Notes: a model not told the origin generated them from the sequence alone. A stretch of 64,000 nt of DNA from Brevundimonas sp. (GCF_027484365.1 NZ_JAIXTC010000003.1:62001-126000); one strand, 5' to 3'; positions 35,811 through 44,929 are shown, counted from the stretch's first letter. Program-made: numbers and translations.

Positions 35811-37154
35811 ATGCGGCTGCTGCCCTTCCCCGTCCTGGCGCGGTTTCTGAAGCGGCAGTTGCCGACGTCGTTGTGGGGACGGTCGCTGCTGATCATCGTC
35901 CTGCCGATCCTGATCATGCAGGGAGCGGTGACCTGGGCCTTCTTCGACATGCACTGGCAGACGGTGACGGCGCGCCTGTCCGAGGGGCTGGCGGGCGACG
36001 TGGCCTGGGCGGCCGAAAGCTATCGCGAGGAACCGACAGCGGCCAACCTGGCGGTCATCGCGGACCGGGGCGAGCGGTCGATGCAGCTGTCGATCGCGCT
36101 GCGACCCGGGGCGACCCTTCCCGCAGAACAACGGCGCGGGCCGATCGGCGTGGTCGACAGGACGCTGGAGGCGGCGCTGGCGGCGCGGCTGGACCAGGCC
36201 TTCTGGTTCGATACCACCCGCTACCCGGCCTATGTCGATATCCAGGTGCAGCAGCGCGACGGGGTGCTGCGGATCATCGCCCCGCGCGAGCGGGCCGTAG
36301 CGACCCAGGCGCATATCTTCGTCCTGTGGCTGATGCTGGCGACCGTTCTGCTGATGAGCGTGGCCATCCTGTTCATCCGCAACCAGGTCCGCGCCATCGA
36401 GCGGCTGGCGGAGGCGGCGGAAGCCTTCGGCCGGGGCGAAACCTCCCAGGCATTCAAGCCGCACGGCGCGCGAGAGGTCAGGCAGGCGGCTGTCGCCTTC
36501 CTCGCCATGCGCGACCGGATCCAGCGGCATATCGAGCAGAGGACGGCGCTGCTGGCCTCGGTCAGCCATGACCTGCGCACACCCCTGACCCGGCTGCGTC
36601 TCGAGCTGGCCCTGGCCCCTCAGTTCAAGCGACAGAGCGCCATGAAGGGGGACCTCGACGAGATGGAGCATATGATCGACGAGTATCTGGCCTTCGCGAA
36701 GGGCGAGGCCGGGGAGGCCCCGCAGCCGGTCGACGTCTCGGCCCTGCTCAAGGCGGCGGGCGAGGACGTCAAGCGGGCGGGAGCGGAGGTCGAGATCGCC
36801 GCGCCGAGCGACCTGACCGCCTCGTTGCGACCCCTGGCCTTCAAACGGGCCCTGACCAATCTGGCGGGCAATGCGGCATCTCACGGGGAGCATGTCCGCC
36901 TGTCGGCGCGAGCCCTGCCGTCAGGCGGCCTGGAGATTGCCGTCGAGGACGACGGGCCGGGCATTCCGGACGACATGCACGAGGAAGCCTTTCGTCCTTT
37001 CAGCCGGCTGGACGAGAGCCGCAACCAGAACCGCAAGGGTGTAGGACTGGGTCTGGCCATCGCGCGGGACGTGGCGCGCGGGCACGGCGGGGACATCACC
37101 CTGGCGCGCAGCGATCTCGGGGGGCTCAGGGCGATGATCCGACTGCCGGGCTAA
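35811..37154 (+). CDS. Membrane sensor histidine kinase (EnvZ-like)
   Basis: A 447-residue kinase paired with the preceding OmpR-type regulator. Seen: membrane helix about 22-45, periplasmic domain about 48-165, second helix about 168-190, HAMP about 190-243, HisKA with His253 in ASVSHDLRTPLTRLRLEL, and HATPase with NLAGNAASHG, DDGPGIP and GVGLGLAIA. It probably senses an envelope signal; nothing more specific is visible. Confidence 0.95.
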   Translation: MRLLPFPVLARFLKRQLPTSLWGRSLLIIVLPILIMQGAVTWAFFDMHWQTVTARLSEGLAGDVAWAAESYREEPTAANLAVIADRGERSMQLSIALRPGATLPAEQRRGPIGVVDRTLEAALAARLDQAFWFDTTRYPAYVDIQVQQRDGVLRIIAPRERAVATQAHIFVLWLMLATVLLMSVAILFIRNQVRAIERLAEAAEAFGRGETSQAFKPHGAREVRQAAVAFLAMRDRIQRHIEQRTALLASVSHDLRTPLTRLRLELALAPQFKRQSAMKGDLDEMEHMIDEYLAFAKGEAGEAPQPVDVSALLKAAGEDVKRAGAEVEIAAPSDLTASLRPLAFKRALTNLAGNAASHGEHVRLSARALPSGGLEIAVEDDGPGIPDDMHEEAFRPFSRLDESRNQNRKGVGLGLAIARDVARGHGGDITLARSDLGGLRAMIRLPG

Positions 37155-37272
37155 GGCGCTCGCAGGCGTTTCGAGACGCCGGGGTCTTAGTTCAGTAAGC
37201 ATCCTGTCGAGGATTGCGGAGACGGCCCGCTCGGCCCATCTTCCCGTTGACAGGGATTTTCCGGAGATCGTC

Positions 37273-37764
37273 ATGCGCAACTTCGCCTTTCTCGCCCCCC
37301 TTGCCCTAGTCGCGGCTCTCGCGACGCCGGCCTTGGCCCAGACGCCGCAGGTCACAGTGACCGTCGGCGGCGACCTGACCGAAGAGGTCGAGACGCTGGG
37401 CCAGCGCGATGTGGACCGCCAGCTGGAGCGACTGCAGTCGGTCGTCGAGCGCCGGCTGGCCCGCGACGGCGCGCTGCAAGGTGCCACCGTCAACCTGGTC
37501 CTGACCGACCTGAAGCCCAACCGACCCACCTGGCAGCAGGCGGCCGACAAGCCCGGCCTGTCGATCATGGACAGTATCTCGATCGGCGGCGCGACCGTCG
37601 AAGGCGAGATCGTCACCGCCGATGGTCAGCGTCTGCCGGTGCGCTACTCCAACTATTCCACGTCGATCGCCGAGGTTCACGGCTACACGACCTGGCAGGA
37701 CGCCGAGCACACCTACGACCGTCTGGCCAGAAACCTGGTCTCAGGCCGGCTGGTCTCCCGCTAA
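37273..37764 (+). CDS. Hypothetical periplasmic protein
   Basis: A 163-residue protein with a clear signal peptide (MRNFAFLAPLALVAALATPALA, cleavage after about residue 22) and a small beta-rich domain containing VTVTVGGDLTEEVETLG, VNLVLTDLKPNRPTW and DSISIGGATVEGEIV. No family recognised; it may be a small envelope factor. Its 3' end overlaps the convergent proC gene by 24 bases. Confidence 0.85.
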   Translation: MRNFAFLAPLALVAALATPALAQTPQVTVTVGGDLTEEVETLGQRDVDRQLERLQSVVERRLARDGALQGATVNLVLTDLKPNRPTWQQAADKPGLSIMDSISIGGATVEGEIVTADGQRLPVRYSNYSTSIAEVHGYTTWQDAEHTYDRLARNLVSGRLVSR

Positions 37765-38484
37765 AGCCTTCGCACGGGCCACGGCGGCGTTAACGGCCCC
37801 GCGGCCCGCAGCGTCCAGCCCGGCGTCCCGGAGCGCATCCAGCCCGGCGCGGGTCGTGCCGCCGGGCGAGGCGATCCGGGCGATCAGGTCCTCGAGTGAC
37901 GCATCCGTGCCGGCGCCCGAGCCGGCGGACCGCAGGGCGCCGCGAGTCAGCCGCTCTGCGGCCTCGGGGGCGAGGCCTGCCTGCACGCCCGCCGCCGCCA
38001 ACGCCTGGGCCAGGGCGTAGAAGAAGGCCGGCGCCGACCCGGCCACGGCCGTGGCGGCGTCGATCAGGAACTCTTCGTGCAGATCGATCGTGTCGGCGAT
38101 GGCGTCGAACAGGGTGTGGGCCTCGGCGCGTGCTTCGGGTCCATCGGACCAGATCGCCGCAACGCCCTGCCCTTGCGCCACCGCAGTTGTCGGCATCACC
38201 CGGGCTACGGCCCGGCCGGGCAGGGCCGCGGACAGGTCGGCGGCGCGGACGCCGGCCATGACGGAGACGATCACGGCCCCCGCCGGCAAGGTCGTCAGCA
38301 ATGGCCCGACGGCCTCACGCCAGGCGGCGGGCTTCACGGCGATCACCAGGGCCCGGGTCTCGGGCGGGCAGACCGGCGCGACGGCGCGGGTCAGGATGGT
38401 TGGGCGGGGGACGATCCCGGTCAGCCGCCAGCCTTCGGCGATCGCGGAGCCGAGGCGGCCGTGGCCAAGGAGAACGACCGTCAT
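37741..38484 (-). CDS. proC: Pyrroline-5-carboxylate reductase
   Basis: Final step of proline synthesis, NAD(P)H-dependent. The 247-residue product has VVLLGHGRLGSAIAEGW (Rossmann loop), ALVIAVKPAAW, and the C-terminal signature block with PAFFYALAQALAAAGV and SPGGTTRAGLDAL. The start is the ATG at 38484. It shares 24 bases with the convergent exported-protein gene at its 3' end. The ybjN-like gene lies upstream in the same direction. Confidence 0.95.
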   Translation of the reverse strand: MTVVLLGHGRLGSAIAEGWRLTGIVPRPTILTRAVAPVCPPETRALVIAVKPAAWREAVGPLLTTLPAGAVIVSVMAGVRAADLSAALPGRAVARVMPTTAVAQGQGVAAIWSDGPEARAEAHTLFDAIADTIDLHEEFLIDAATAVAGSAPAFFYALAQALAAAGVQAGLAPEAAERLTRGALRSAGSGAGTDASLEDLIARIASPGGTTRAGLDALRDAGLDAAGRGAVNAAVARAKALAGDQPA

Positions 38485-38492
38485 CGGGCGGC

Positions 38493-38996
38493 CTAGGCTG
38501 TGCCGACGGTCTCGAACAGGCAGCTGTCGATCGCGTCCTGGGGCTTCTTGTTGCCGCGGATCATGAAGTCGAAGGCGGGATAGTAGCGGTCGGCGGCCTC
38601 GACGGCGGCGTCGATCATGGACGCGGCCTGGGCCAGGGTCGGACGCTCGCCGTGCGGAAGCGCCAGGGAGTGGCGGAAGACGATCTCGCCGTCCTCGGAC
38701 CAGACCTCGAAATGGCCCATCCAGGTGCGCTGGTTGACCATGGAGACCAGCTCATAGGCGGCGTTGCGGCGTGACCTGGTGGCGCGCAGATCGAGGGCGC
38801 AGCACAGTTGCAGACAGTCGCCTTCGGGACGCCAGGCGAACCAGAGCTCGTAGTCCTTCCAGTCGCCGGCCAGGGCGAAGGCCAGATCACCGTCGTCCGT
38901 CCGGTCGAACGGAAGATTCTCGGCGTTCAGCACATGCTCGACCACATCCAGCGGATCGTAGGGGACGTCGACCTCTTGGGGTCCGGCAGCATCCAT
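38493..38996 (-). CDS. YbjN domain-containing protein
   Basis: A 167-residue protein of the YbjN type (T3SS-chaperone-like fold, role unclear; E. coli YbjN affects motility and stress traits). Seen: DVVEHVLNAENLPFDRTDDGDLAFALAG, YELWFAWRPEGDCLQLCCALDLRATRSRRNAAYELVSMVNQRTWMGHFEVW-type strands and helix. Start at ATG 38996. It lies 8 bases upstream of proC on the same strand. Confidence 0.9.
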   Translation of the reverse strand: MDAAGPQEVDVPYDPLDVVEHVLNAENLPFDRTDDGDLAFALAGDWKDYELWFAWRPEGDCLQLCCALDLRATRSRRNAAYELVSMVNQRTWMGHFEVWSEDGEIVFRHSLALPHGERPTLAQAASMIDAAVEAADRYYPAFDFMIRGNKKPQDAIDSCLFETVGTA

Positions 38997-39075
38997 CAGG
39001 TGAACTCGATCTCGCGGGAGGGGCGGCGACTCAGGCCGCCGTTTGAAAGACGGTAGGCGTGTTCGGAGATTCGGC

Positions 39076-39363
39076 TCAACCGGCTGCGTCCGGAAGACGA
39101 GTTCCATCCGTGGACGTTCCCTTTTGAGGCTTGTTGACCTTGGCGGGGGTGGCTTTCAGGGTCGCCAGCTCGGCGCGAAGAGCGGCGACCTCGGCTTTCA
39201 GGGCGTCGAATTCGTCGCGACGGACCAGATCCATCTCGGCGGCGATGCGATCGGTCTGGGCGCGGAAGGCGGTCTTCGCCTCTTCGCCGGCCGCCTGGGC
39301 CAGGCCCATGGCGCTGGTCGACATCCTGGCGAGTTCGTCGAGAATCGGATTGCGGGTCTGCAT
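39076..39363 (-). CDS. Accessory factor UbiK family protein (BMFP)
   Basis: A 95-residue coiled-coil protein: N-terminal NPILDELARMSTSAMGLAQAAGEEAKTAF and a C-terminal helix RRDEFDALKAEVAALRAELATL, the pattern of the membrane fusogenic/UbiK family that aids ubiquinone synthesis. ATG 39363 is chosen; upstream extension of the frame is not coding in character. The last 20 residues are Lys/Thr-rich. Confidence 0.88.
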   Translation of the reverse strand: MQTRNPILDELARMSTSAMGLAQAAGEEAKTAFRAQTDRIAAEMDLVRRDEFDALKAEVAALRAELATLKATPAKVNKPQKGTSTDGTRLPDAAG

Positions 39364-39536
39364 CGGAGGCTCCGGCCCGGTGTCGGGCGTCGTTAAGGGA
39401 GGGTTGCCTGATATGGTGAATGAAACCTTTCCAGACACCCCCTGATTGGGGGCAATCGGGGCCGAAACGTGTCACGCTCGCGCGACGCAGCGTCGCTTGC
39501 TAAGGGGCTTTTGAAACCACCGCAGGAGCGACTGGC

Positions 39537-40412
39537 TTGCCCTTTCCCGAGTTCGACCCGGTCCTGATCCATCTGGGTCCCCTGCCCATCCGCTGGTACG
39601 CCCTGGCCTATGTCGCCGGGATCGTGCTGGGCTGGATCTATGCGGCGCGGATCGTCAAGACCGAGCGACTGTGGGCACCCGGCAAGCCCCCGATCACGGG
39701 CCCGCAGCTGGATGACCTGGTGCTGTGGATCACCCTCGGCATCATCCTCGGCGGCCGGTTCGGTTATGCCCTGTTCTACAAGCCCGAGATGTTCGGGCAG
39801 CTGTTCACCGGCGAGAGCTGGGCTGAGCGGCTGGAGCTGCTGCAGCTGTGGACCGGTGGAATGTCATTCCACGGCGGGCTGCTGGGCTGCACCCTGGCGG
39901 TCGTCGTGTTCTCGCGGCGGCTGGGCGTCAACATCCTCAGCGTCGGCGACATGGCCCTGGCGGCGGCGCCGATCGGCCTGTTCTTCGGGCGATTGGCGAA
40001 CTTCGTGAACGGGGAGCTGTGGGGCCGCACGACGGACGTGCCGTGGGCGATCCGGTTCTGCAACGCCCGCATCGAGCAGATGTACGGTTTCTGCCCCGCC
40101 GGGAACGAGCCGCGCCATCCGAGCCAGCTGTATGAGGCGGGGCTCGAGGGGATCCTGCTGTTCGCCGTGCTCGGCCTCGCCGTCTGGAAGTGGAAGCTGC
40201 TGGCCAAGCCCGGCTATGTCACAGGCCTGTTCATGGTCGGATACGGCGTGTCCCGGGCGCTGCTGGAGACTGTGCGCCAGCCCGACGCCGGGATGGAGAA
40301 TTTCCCGCTGGGCCTGACCATGGGGATGATGCTGTCGATCCCGATGATCCTGATCGGGGCCTGGCTGATCCAGCGGGCCTGGAAGCGTCCGCCGGTCGCC
40401 GCTGCAGGCTGA
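39537..40412 (+). CDS. lgt: Phosphatidylglycerol--prolipoprotein diacylglyceryl transferase
   Basis: Integral membrane enzyme adding diacylglycerol to lipobox cysteines. The 291-residue product has seven hydrophobic segments and the signature GRLANFVNGELWGR, plus HGGLLG and RHPSQLYEA. It starts with TTG at 39537, supported by AGGAG seven bases upstream; no ATG is available there. It is the first gene of lgt-midA-pgeF, closely spaced. Confidence 0.96.
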   Translation: MPFPEFDPVLIHLGPLPIRWYALAYVAGIVLGWIYAARIVKTERLWAPGKPPITGPQLDDLVLWITLGIILGGRFGYALFYKPEMFGQLFTGESWAERLELLQLWTGGMSFHGGLLGCTLAVVVFSRRLGVNILSVGDMALAAAPIGLFFGRLANFVNGELWGRTTDVPWAIRFCNARIEQMYGFCPAGNEPRHPSQLYEAGLEGILLFAVLGLAVWKWKLLAKPGYVTGLFMVGYGVSRALLETVRQPDAGMENFPLGLTMGMMLSIPMILIGAWLIQRAWKRPPVAAAG

Positions 40413-40413
40413 A

Positions 40414-41487
40414 ATGTCGCTGAGGGATCGACTGGCGCGTGAGATCGCCCTGACCGGGCCGATGACGGTGGCCGACTATGTCACGCGCTGCCTGCATGAT
40501 CCGAAGGACGGCTACTACGCGACCCGGCCCGCCCTGGGCGAAGGCGGCGACTTCATCACCGCGCCGCTGATCAGCCAGATGTTCGGGGAGCTGATCGGCC
40601 TGTGGGCGGTCGAGACCTGGCAAAGGCTGGGCGCGCCCGAGCGGTTCCGGCTGGTCGAGGTCGGGCCCGGCGACGGAACCCTGATGGACGATGCGTTGAG
40701 GGCCGCGCGGGTCGCCCCGGGCTTCCTGGAGGCCTGCGACCTGGTGCTGATCGAGCCGTCAGGCCCGTTGCGAGAGGCGCAGTCGCGCAGGCTGGCGCAG
40801 GCCGATGTATCGCCCCGCTGGGTCCGGTCGCTGAACCAGATCGATACCGACGCGCCGGTCATCCTGATCGCCAACGAGGTGCTGGACTGTCTCCCGGCGC
40901 GGCAGTTTGTCCGGACCGACGGCGGCTGGGCAGAGCGACGGGTCGGGGTCACCGACGACGGCGGCCTGACCTTCGGACTGGTGGGGATCACGGGCGGGTT
41001 CGAGCGGCCCCCGTTCGAGGTCGAGCCGGGCCAGGTGATCGAGGTGTCGGACCAGCAGGCGGCGTTCGGACGCGACCTGGGTGCCCTGCTGCACGAGACC
41101 TCGGGCGCGGCATTGTTGATCGACTATGGGCGGGACCGGCCCGGCGTGGGCGATACGCTGCAGGGCTTGCGGCGACACGCGAAGGTCGATGTTCTGGCCA
41201 CGCCCGGCGAGGCGGACCTGACCCAGTGGGCCGACTTCCCGGCGGTTCAGGAGGCGGCCATCCGGACCGGGGCCGACGTCACGGGCTGCATCGGACAGGG
41301 CGAGTTCCTGAGGCGGCTGGGGATCGAGGCGCGGGCCGAACGACTGTCCACTGGAAGGCCCGAGGCCGCACCGGTCATCGCCCGCCAGTTGGCCCGCCTG
41401 ACCGCGCCGGACCAGATGGGCGAGCTGTTCAAGGTGGCGGCGATCTTCTCGCCCCGCAGCCTGGCCGTTCCGGGGTTCGAGGCATGA
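40414..41487 (+). CDS. SAM-dependent methyltransferase MidA/NDUFAF7 family
   Basis: A 357-residue class I methyltransferase whose eukaryotic relative methylates an arginine of the complex I subunit NDUFS2. Seen: DYVTRCLHDPKDGYYATR, GDFITAPLISQMFGELIGLW, the SAM loop VEVGPGDGTLMDDAL (81-95) and LIANEVLDCLPARQFV. Its start is 2 bases after the lgt stop, and its stop overlaps pgeF (ATGA). Confidence 0.92.
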   Translation: MSLRDRLAREIALTGPMTVADYVTRCLHDPKDGYYATRPALGEGGDFITAPLISQMFGELIGLWAVETWQRLGAPERFRLVEVGPGDGTLMDDALRAARVAPGFLEACDLVLIEPSGPLREAQSRRLAQADVSPRWVRSLNQIDTDAPVILIANEVLDCLPARQFVRTDGGWAERRVGVTDDGGLTFGLVGITGGFERPPFEVEPGQVIEVSDQQAAFGRDLGALLHETSGAALLIDYGRDRPGVGDTLQGLRRHAKVDVLATPGEADLTQWADFPAVQEAAIRTGADVTGCIGQGEFLRRLGIEARAERLSTGRPEAAPVIARQLARLTAPDQMGELFKVAAIFSPRSLAVPGFEA

Positions 41488-42257
41488 CCGAGGTGACGCC
41501 GATCACCCATCCGCTTTTGGACAAGGCGGGCATACGCCATGGCTTCTTCACCCGGCAGGGCGGGGTTTCGACCGGGCTCTACGAGGGGCTGAACACCGGC
41601 CTCGGGTCGGCGGACGACCCGGCGGCGGTCGAGGAGAACCGGCGGCGCGTCGCGGCGGCCCTGGGTGGCCAGACCGACGATCTGGCCGCCTGCTACCAGA
41701 TCCATTCCAGCCTGACGCGGGTCGCGACCGGGCCCTGGGCCGGGGATCGGCCGGAGGGCGACGCCGTGGTCTCCGCGACGGTCGGGGTGATCCCGGCGGT
41801 GCTGACGGCGGACTGCGCGCCCGTGCTGCTGGCGGATGCCGAGGCGCGCGTCGTGGGCGCGGTCCACGCCGGCTGGAAGGGGGCGCTGGGCGGGGTCGTG
41901 CACTCCGCCGTGACCGCGATGGAATCGCTGGGCGCGCGGCCGGACCGGATCATCGCCGTGATCGGTCCCTGTATCGGGCAGGCCAGCTATGAGGTCGGGG
42001 CCGATTTCAAGGAACGGTTCGAACACCACGATCCGGGCTCGGGCCGCTTCTTCATCGACGGCGCGGCGTCGGACAGGCGGATGTTCGACCTGCCCGGCTT
42101 CGTCCTGTGGCGGCTGGAGCAGGCGGGGGTCGAACAGGCGGTCTGGACGGGCCACGACACCTGCAGGGACGAGGTCGCCTTCTATTCGAACCGGCGGGCG
42201 TTCCAGCGGGGCGAGCCGGACTTCGGGCGGCTGATGTCGGCGATCCGGCTGGACTGA
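41484..42257 (+). CDS. pgeF: Purine nucleoside phosphorylase PgeF-type (YfiH/DUF152, formerly polyphenol oxidase)
   Basis: A 257-residue YfiH/DUF152 protein. Zinc ligands are placed by family pattern: His in CYQIHSS, Cys in LTADCAPVLLAD and His in VGAVHAGWKGALGG. E. coli YfiH limits incorporation of non-cognate residues in peptidoglycan, and related enzymes phosphorylise purine nucleosides. The ATG at 41484 overlaps the midA stop. An inverted repeat follows five bases after the stop. Confidence 0.93.
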   Translation: MTEVTPITHPLLDKAGIRHGFFTRQGGVSTGLYEGLNTGLGSADDPAAVEENRRRVAAALGGQTDDLAACYQIHSSLTRVATGPWAGDRPEGDAVVSATVGVIPAVLTADCAPVLLADAEARVVGAVHAGWKGALGGVVHSAVTAMESLGARPDRIIAVIGPCIGQASYEVGADFKERFEHHDPGSGRFFIDGAASDRRMFDLPGFVLWRLEQAGVEQAVWTGHDTCRDEVAFYSNRRAFQRGEPDFGRLMSAIRLD

Positions 42258-42630
42258 GCGCCGAATTGCACTCGGAAAAACCGAGTCCACTGAGTGCAAT
42301 TCGAGGAAAGTCAGAGGCTTGTCGGCAACTTCGAATTGCACTGCGTGGCCCTGTGCAATCCAGACCCGCGGCATCGACGGGACTGCCGTACAGGTGAGGA
42401 TAGCCGGCCGCCGCCGCAAGGGTAGCCCAGGAATAAATACTCAATCTCGCAATCCTCGGGCGGGTGGATCGGGAACGACCAGCCAATCTGGATCTTCGCG
42501 AAGTCGGCGGTCACTGATCTTTCCGGGCTCAGCAGCTGCAGTAGCACCGACCTGACAAAGCCTGGCGTTGTCGCAAGCTCGACCATTGTGATATCGGCCT
42601 GCGCCCATCTGCCAGAGCGGACGCCACGCC
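42258..42630. other. Intergenic region behind pgeF
   Basis: About 370 bases lower in GC than its surroundings. It holds GAATTGCACT-type repeats at 42263, 42292 (inverted) and 42332, and a weak minus-strand open frame (42311-42640). No RNA gene is recognisable. Confidence 0.6.
42263..42302. repeat. Inverted repeat GAATTGCACTC with inner stem
   Basis: GAATTGCACTC (42263-42273) and GAGTGCAATTC (42292-42302) are exact reverse complements; between them ACTCGG-AAAAA-CCGAGT forms a second, alternative stem sharing the 5' arm. A third partial copy (GAATTGCACT) occurs at 42332. It may be a terminator for lgt-midA-pgeF or an operator pair. Confidence 0.65.
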
Positions 42631-42640
42631 ATGTCTTCAC
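42311..42640 (-). CDS. Doubtful small ORF, no recognised family
   Basis: A 109-codon frame whose middle (VELATTPGFVRSVLLQLL then TADFAKIQIGWSFPIHPP) looks protein-like, while the C-terminal third, running into the GAATTGCAC repeats, does not. Its 5' end overlaps the start of the plus-strand winged-helix gene by ten bases. It could be a decayed gene or chance. No ribosome-binding site is evident. Confidence 0.3.
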   Translation of the reverse strand: MKTWRGVRSGRWAQADITMVELATTPGFVRSVLLQLLSPERSVTADFAKIQIGWSFPIHPPEDCEIEYLFLGYPCGGGRLSSPVRQSRRCRGSGLHRATQCNSKLPTSL

Positions 42641-43467
42641 TGCCGTCGCCGGGTCCAGCTGAACTTCTGGCGCGTCCCGGCTTTCCCGCCGCCGTGCGCA
42701 ATTCGACCGTCGCGCCGCTGGCCATGCTCGACGACGACCCGCGCTTCTATCGCTGCATCGGCGATATTCCGACCTATGCCCTGGGGGTGCTGGCCCTCTA
42801 CCTGCATTCCATCGACCGGCTGTACATCCGGGGACTTCAGGAGGCGACGAAAGACCTGTTCAGCGCGGGCCGGGCCACCGCGATCCTGGCGCGGATGCAG
42901 AGGATCGGGCTGATTGTCCCCAGGGATGAATTCCAGCGCGGCAGGCAAAGGCGCTACGCCCCCGCGCCCACCATGATCGAAGCCTTCCGCTCCTGTTATC
43001 TGATCGAGCTGCGCAGTCTCGCCCTGATCGATCCGCGCGTCGAAACCATCGTCGAGTCCTATGCCGACCCGGTGATCTTCGACGGCATTGTGGGCTTTCT
43101 CGCCCGGATGCATCTGGCGGCGCCGGCCCTGGATCAGCAACTGGTCGAGCCCCTCGGAGGTGTCGGACGGCGGTCGATGGGTCTGTTCACCGCCTATGCT
43201 CTGGCCGAGGCGGCGTTCGAGGCGGGGCGTCCCCGGGCGGAAGGCCTGATCGACATCAACATCAGCCAGCTTTCGACCAGGCTAGGCGTGTCGCGAACAC
43301 ACCTGCGCCGGATCCTGAAGATACTGCAGGACGCGGGCCTGGTTACCGAGGGCCCGGACTCGGCCCGGCTGAGGCTCACGCCGGCCTTCGCCGCGGGCTA
43401 CGAACTGTATTTCGTGGGCATGTTCAGCGCCCTTCTCGCCGCTCTGGGAGGCCCGTCGGACGACTGA
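42631..43467 (+). CDS. Winged-helix transcriptional regulator-like protein
   Basis: A 278-residue protein with two helix-turn-helix-like regions: one near residues 60-110 (FSAGRATAILARMQRIGLIVPRD) and a clear C-terminal winged helix (about 205-245; INISQLSTRLGVSRTHLRRILKILQDAGLV). No known ligand-binding domain is recognised. The N-terminal start is uncertain: ATG 42631 lacks a good ribosome-binding site, and ATG 42724 (MLDDDPRFY) is an alternative. It lies before the IPTL-CTERM-like genes and could control them (speculative). Confidence 0.75.
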   Translation: MSSLPSPGPAELLARPGFPAAVRNSTVAPLAMLDDDPRFYRCIGDIPTYALGVLALYLHSIDRLYIRGLQEATKDLFSAGRATAILARMQRIGLIVPRDEFQRGRQRRYAPAPTMIEAFRSCYLIELRSLALIDPRVETIVESYADPVIFDGIVGFLARMHLAAPALDQQLVEPLGGVGRRSMGLFTAYALAEAAFEAGRPRAEGLIDINISQLSTRLGVSRTHLRRILKILQDAGLVTEGPDSARLRLTPAFAAGYELYFVGMFSALLAALGGPSDD

Positions 43468-43568
43468 GCCGTCCGCGACGGTCGCCCGGGAAGGTGCACC
43501 AAAAGTGTCCATACCCCGGATATTCGACGTCCATTAAGCGTGACCCCTCTTCGAGTGCGGGGGCAAAG

Positions 43569-44570
43569 ATGGTCGCGAAGTCTCTACGGAACGTCGCCCT
43601 TGCGGGCGGTGCAGCGCTGGCCGTTCTGGGGGGATGGGCCGCCACGGCCTCGGCCCAGACGGCGTCGCTGTATTCTTCGGCGATTTCGCAACCGACCGAC
43701 ACGATCGTTCTCAGCGACGGCGGCCCGGCCTACGTCTCATCGGACACCGGGGTCTACTACCTCCCCACGCCCGCGGGCGTTCCGGTACGGATCAGCTCGG
43801 GCGGAGGGTTCCGTGAACTGGCGATGATGGCCGACGGCAGCCTGCTGGCGGGCAGAACGGACGGCGGCGTGTACAGATACGCCGCGAACTGCACCACCCA
43901 GGCAGGGTGCGGAGAAGCCTATTTTGCGGACACCGCCGGCGGCGGCGGCGTCTATGGCGTCGCCGTCGATAACGTGAACTCCTACGTCTATTTCACGGGC
44001 TATGACGGTGACGTCATACGCCGAACCAACCTGTCGGGGGGCTCCCCGGAAACCTTCGTCAGCAGCGGGCTGGATGCGCCAGCGGGTCTTGAGATCGGCA
44101 CGGACGGGTTTCTGTATGTCGGCGATTCCGACAACCAGCGGGTCATGCGCTATCCCGCAAACTGCACGGCGCCCTGCGGCTCGGGAACGGTCTTCGCCAG
44201 CGGTGGCGGAATCACCTCGACGCGCGGCGTGGAACGATCGCCCTCGACCGGCGTCCTGTTCATCTCGGATGGCGGCGCCCTGGGCTCGGGCAAGGTCTAT
44301 ACGGTCGGCGCGGCCGGCGGGACGCCTGTCCAGTATTCCGCCCTGTCCGTGAACGGCGTCGAGAGCATCTATCTGATCGACGGAACGAACGCGCTGTACG
44401 TCAGCGGAGGCGTCGGCGGCGGATCTCCCAACCTCTACAAGATCTCCGTCACGGCGGCGGCGGCCGCTTTCGCCGTACCCACCATGAGCGAATGGGCGAT
44501 GATCCTGTTGGGCATCATGCTGGCGGGCAGCGCAGCGATCTACATCCATCGCCGCCACCCGTTCGGCTGA
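43569..44570 (+). CDS. Exported beta-propeller-like protein with IPTL-CTERM-type tail
   Basis: A 333-residue exported protein: signal peptide (about 1-29, ending ATASAQ), NHL/beta-propeller-like repeats (LELGTDGFLYVGDSDNQRV-type strands such as GLEIGTDGFLYVGDSDNQRV), four cysteines in YAANCTTQAGCGEA and YPANCTAPCGSG, and a C-terminal VPTMSEWAMILLGIMLAG hydrophobic segment followed by HRRHPFG. This tail matches the IPTL-CTERM sorting signal (PTxxEW, membrane helix, basic end), which in other bacteria is paired with an exosortase. The start at 43569 (MVAKSLRN) is preferred. Confidence 0.85.
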   Translation: MVAKSLRNVALAGGAALAVLGGWAATASAQTASLYSSAISQPTDTIVLSDGGPAYVSSDTGVYYLPTPAGVPVRISSGGGFRELAMMADGSLLAGRTDGGVYRYAANCTTQAGCGEAYFADTAGGGGVYGVAVDNVNSYVYFTGYDGDVIRRTNLSGGSPETFVSSGLDAPAGLEIGTDGFLYVGDSDNQRVMRYPANCTAPCGSGTVFASGGGITSTRGVERSPSTGVLFISDGGALGSGKVYTVGAAGGTPVQYSALSVNGVESIYLIDGTNALYVSGGVGGGSPNLYKISVTAAAAAFAVPTMSEWAMILLGIMLAGSAAIYIHRRHPFG

Positions 44571-44589
44571 AGACTGCGCATCCCGCAAG

Positions 44590-44617
44590 ACGGCTCCGCT
44601 GGCTACGGCGGGGCCGT
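44590..44617 (+). terminator. Intrinsic terminator behind the first IPTL-CTERM gene
   Basis: Ten-base-pair stem ACGGCTCCGC / GCGGGGCCGT (one T-G pair), 8-base loop, then TTTG, 19 bases after the stop codon. Confidence 0.75.
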
Positions 44618-44647
44618 TTGCCTGTCCGCTGACGGCGCATCCGTCGG

Positions 44648-44929
44648 ATGACCTCTGTCGGCCAGGCAGGCAATGACCGATCCCGAACCATTGCGGACAT
44701 GGGCCTCGCGGGCGAGACGTTGCGTATGGACCGCTACCTAAAACCCAGCACGCCAGCTCGACTGACCAATCAGGCCGACGGCAGTTGGGAAGATGGCGTC
44801 GTCGTGCACTGCTGGCTGAGCGAGGAAATCTCCGCCCACCATTGCTACGTCGCGTTCTTCGGTCAGGCGATCCCGGAAGGCCAGCCAGCGGTGAAGCCTT
44901 ACATCCTCGATACGCGTCCAGTTCACTGA
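44648..44929 (+). CDS. Hypothetical small protein
   Basis: At most 93 residues. The C-terminal two thirds (ARLTNQADGSWEDGVVVHCW then HHCYVAFFGQAIPEGQP) look like real coding sequence with strand-like patterns; the first 20 or so residues do not. In-frame ATGs at 44699 and 44726 are alternative starts and none has a strong ribosome-binding site. No family recognised. It lies between two IPTL-CTERM genes on the same strand. Confidence 0.45.
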   Translation: MTSVGQAGNDRSRTIADMGLAGETLRMDRYLKPSTPARLTNQADGSWEDGVVVHCWLSEEISAHHCYVAFFGQAIPEGQPAVKPYILDTRPVH

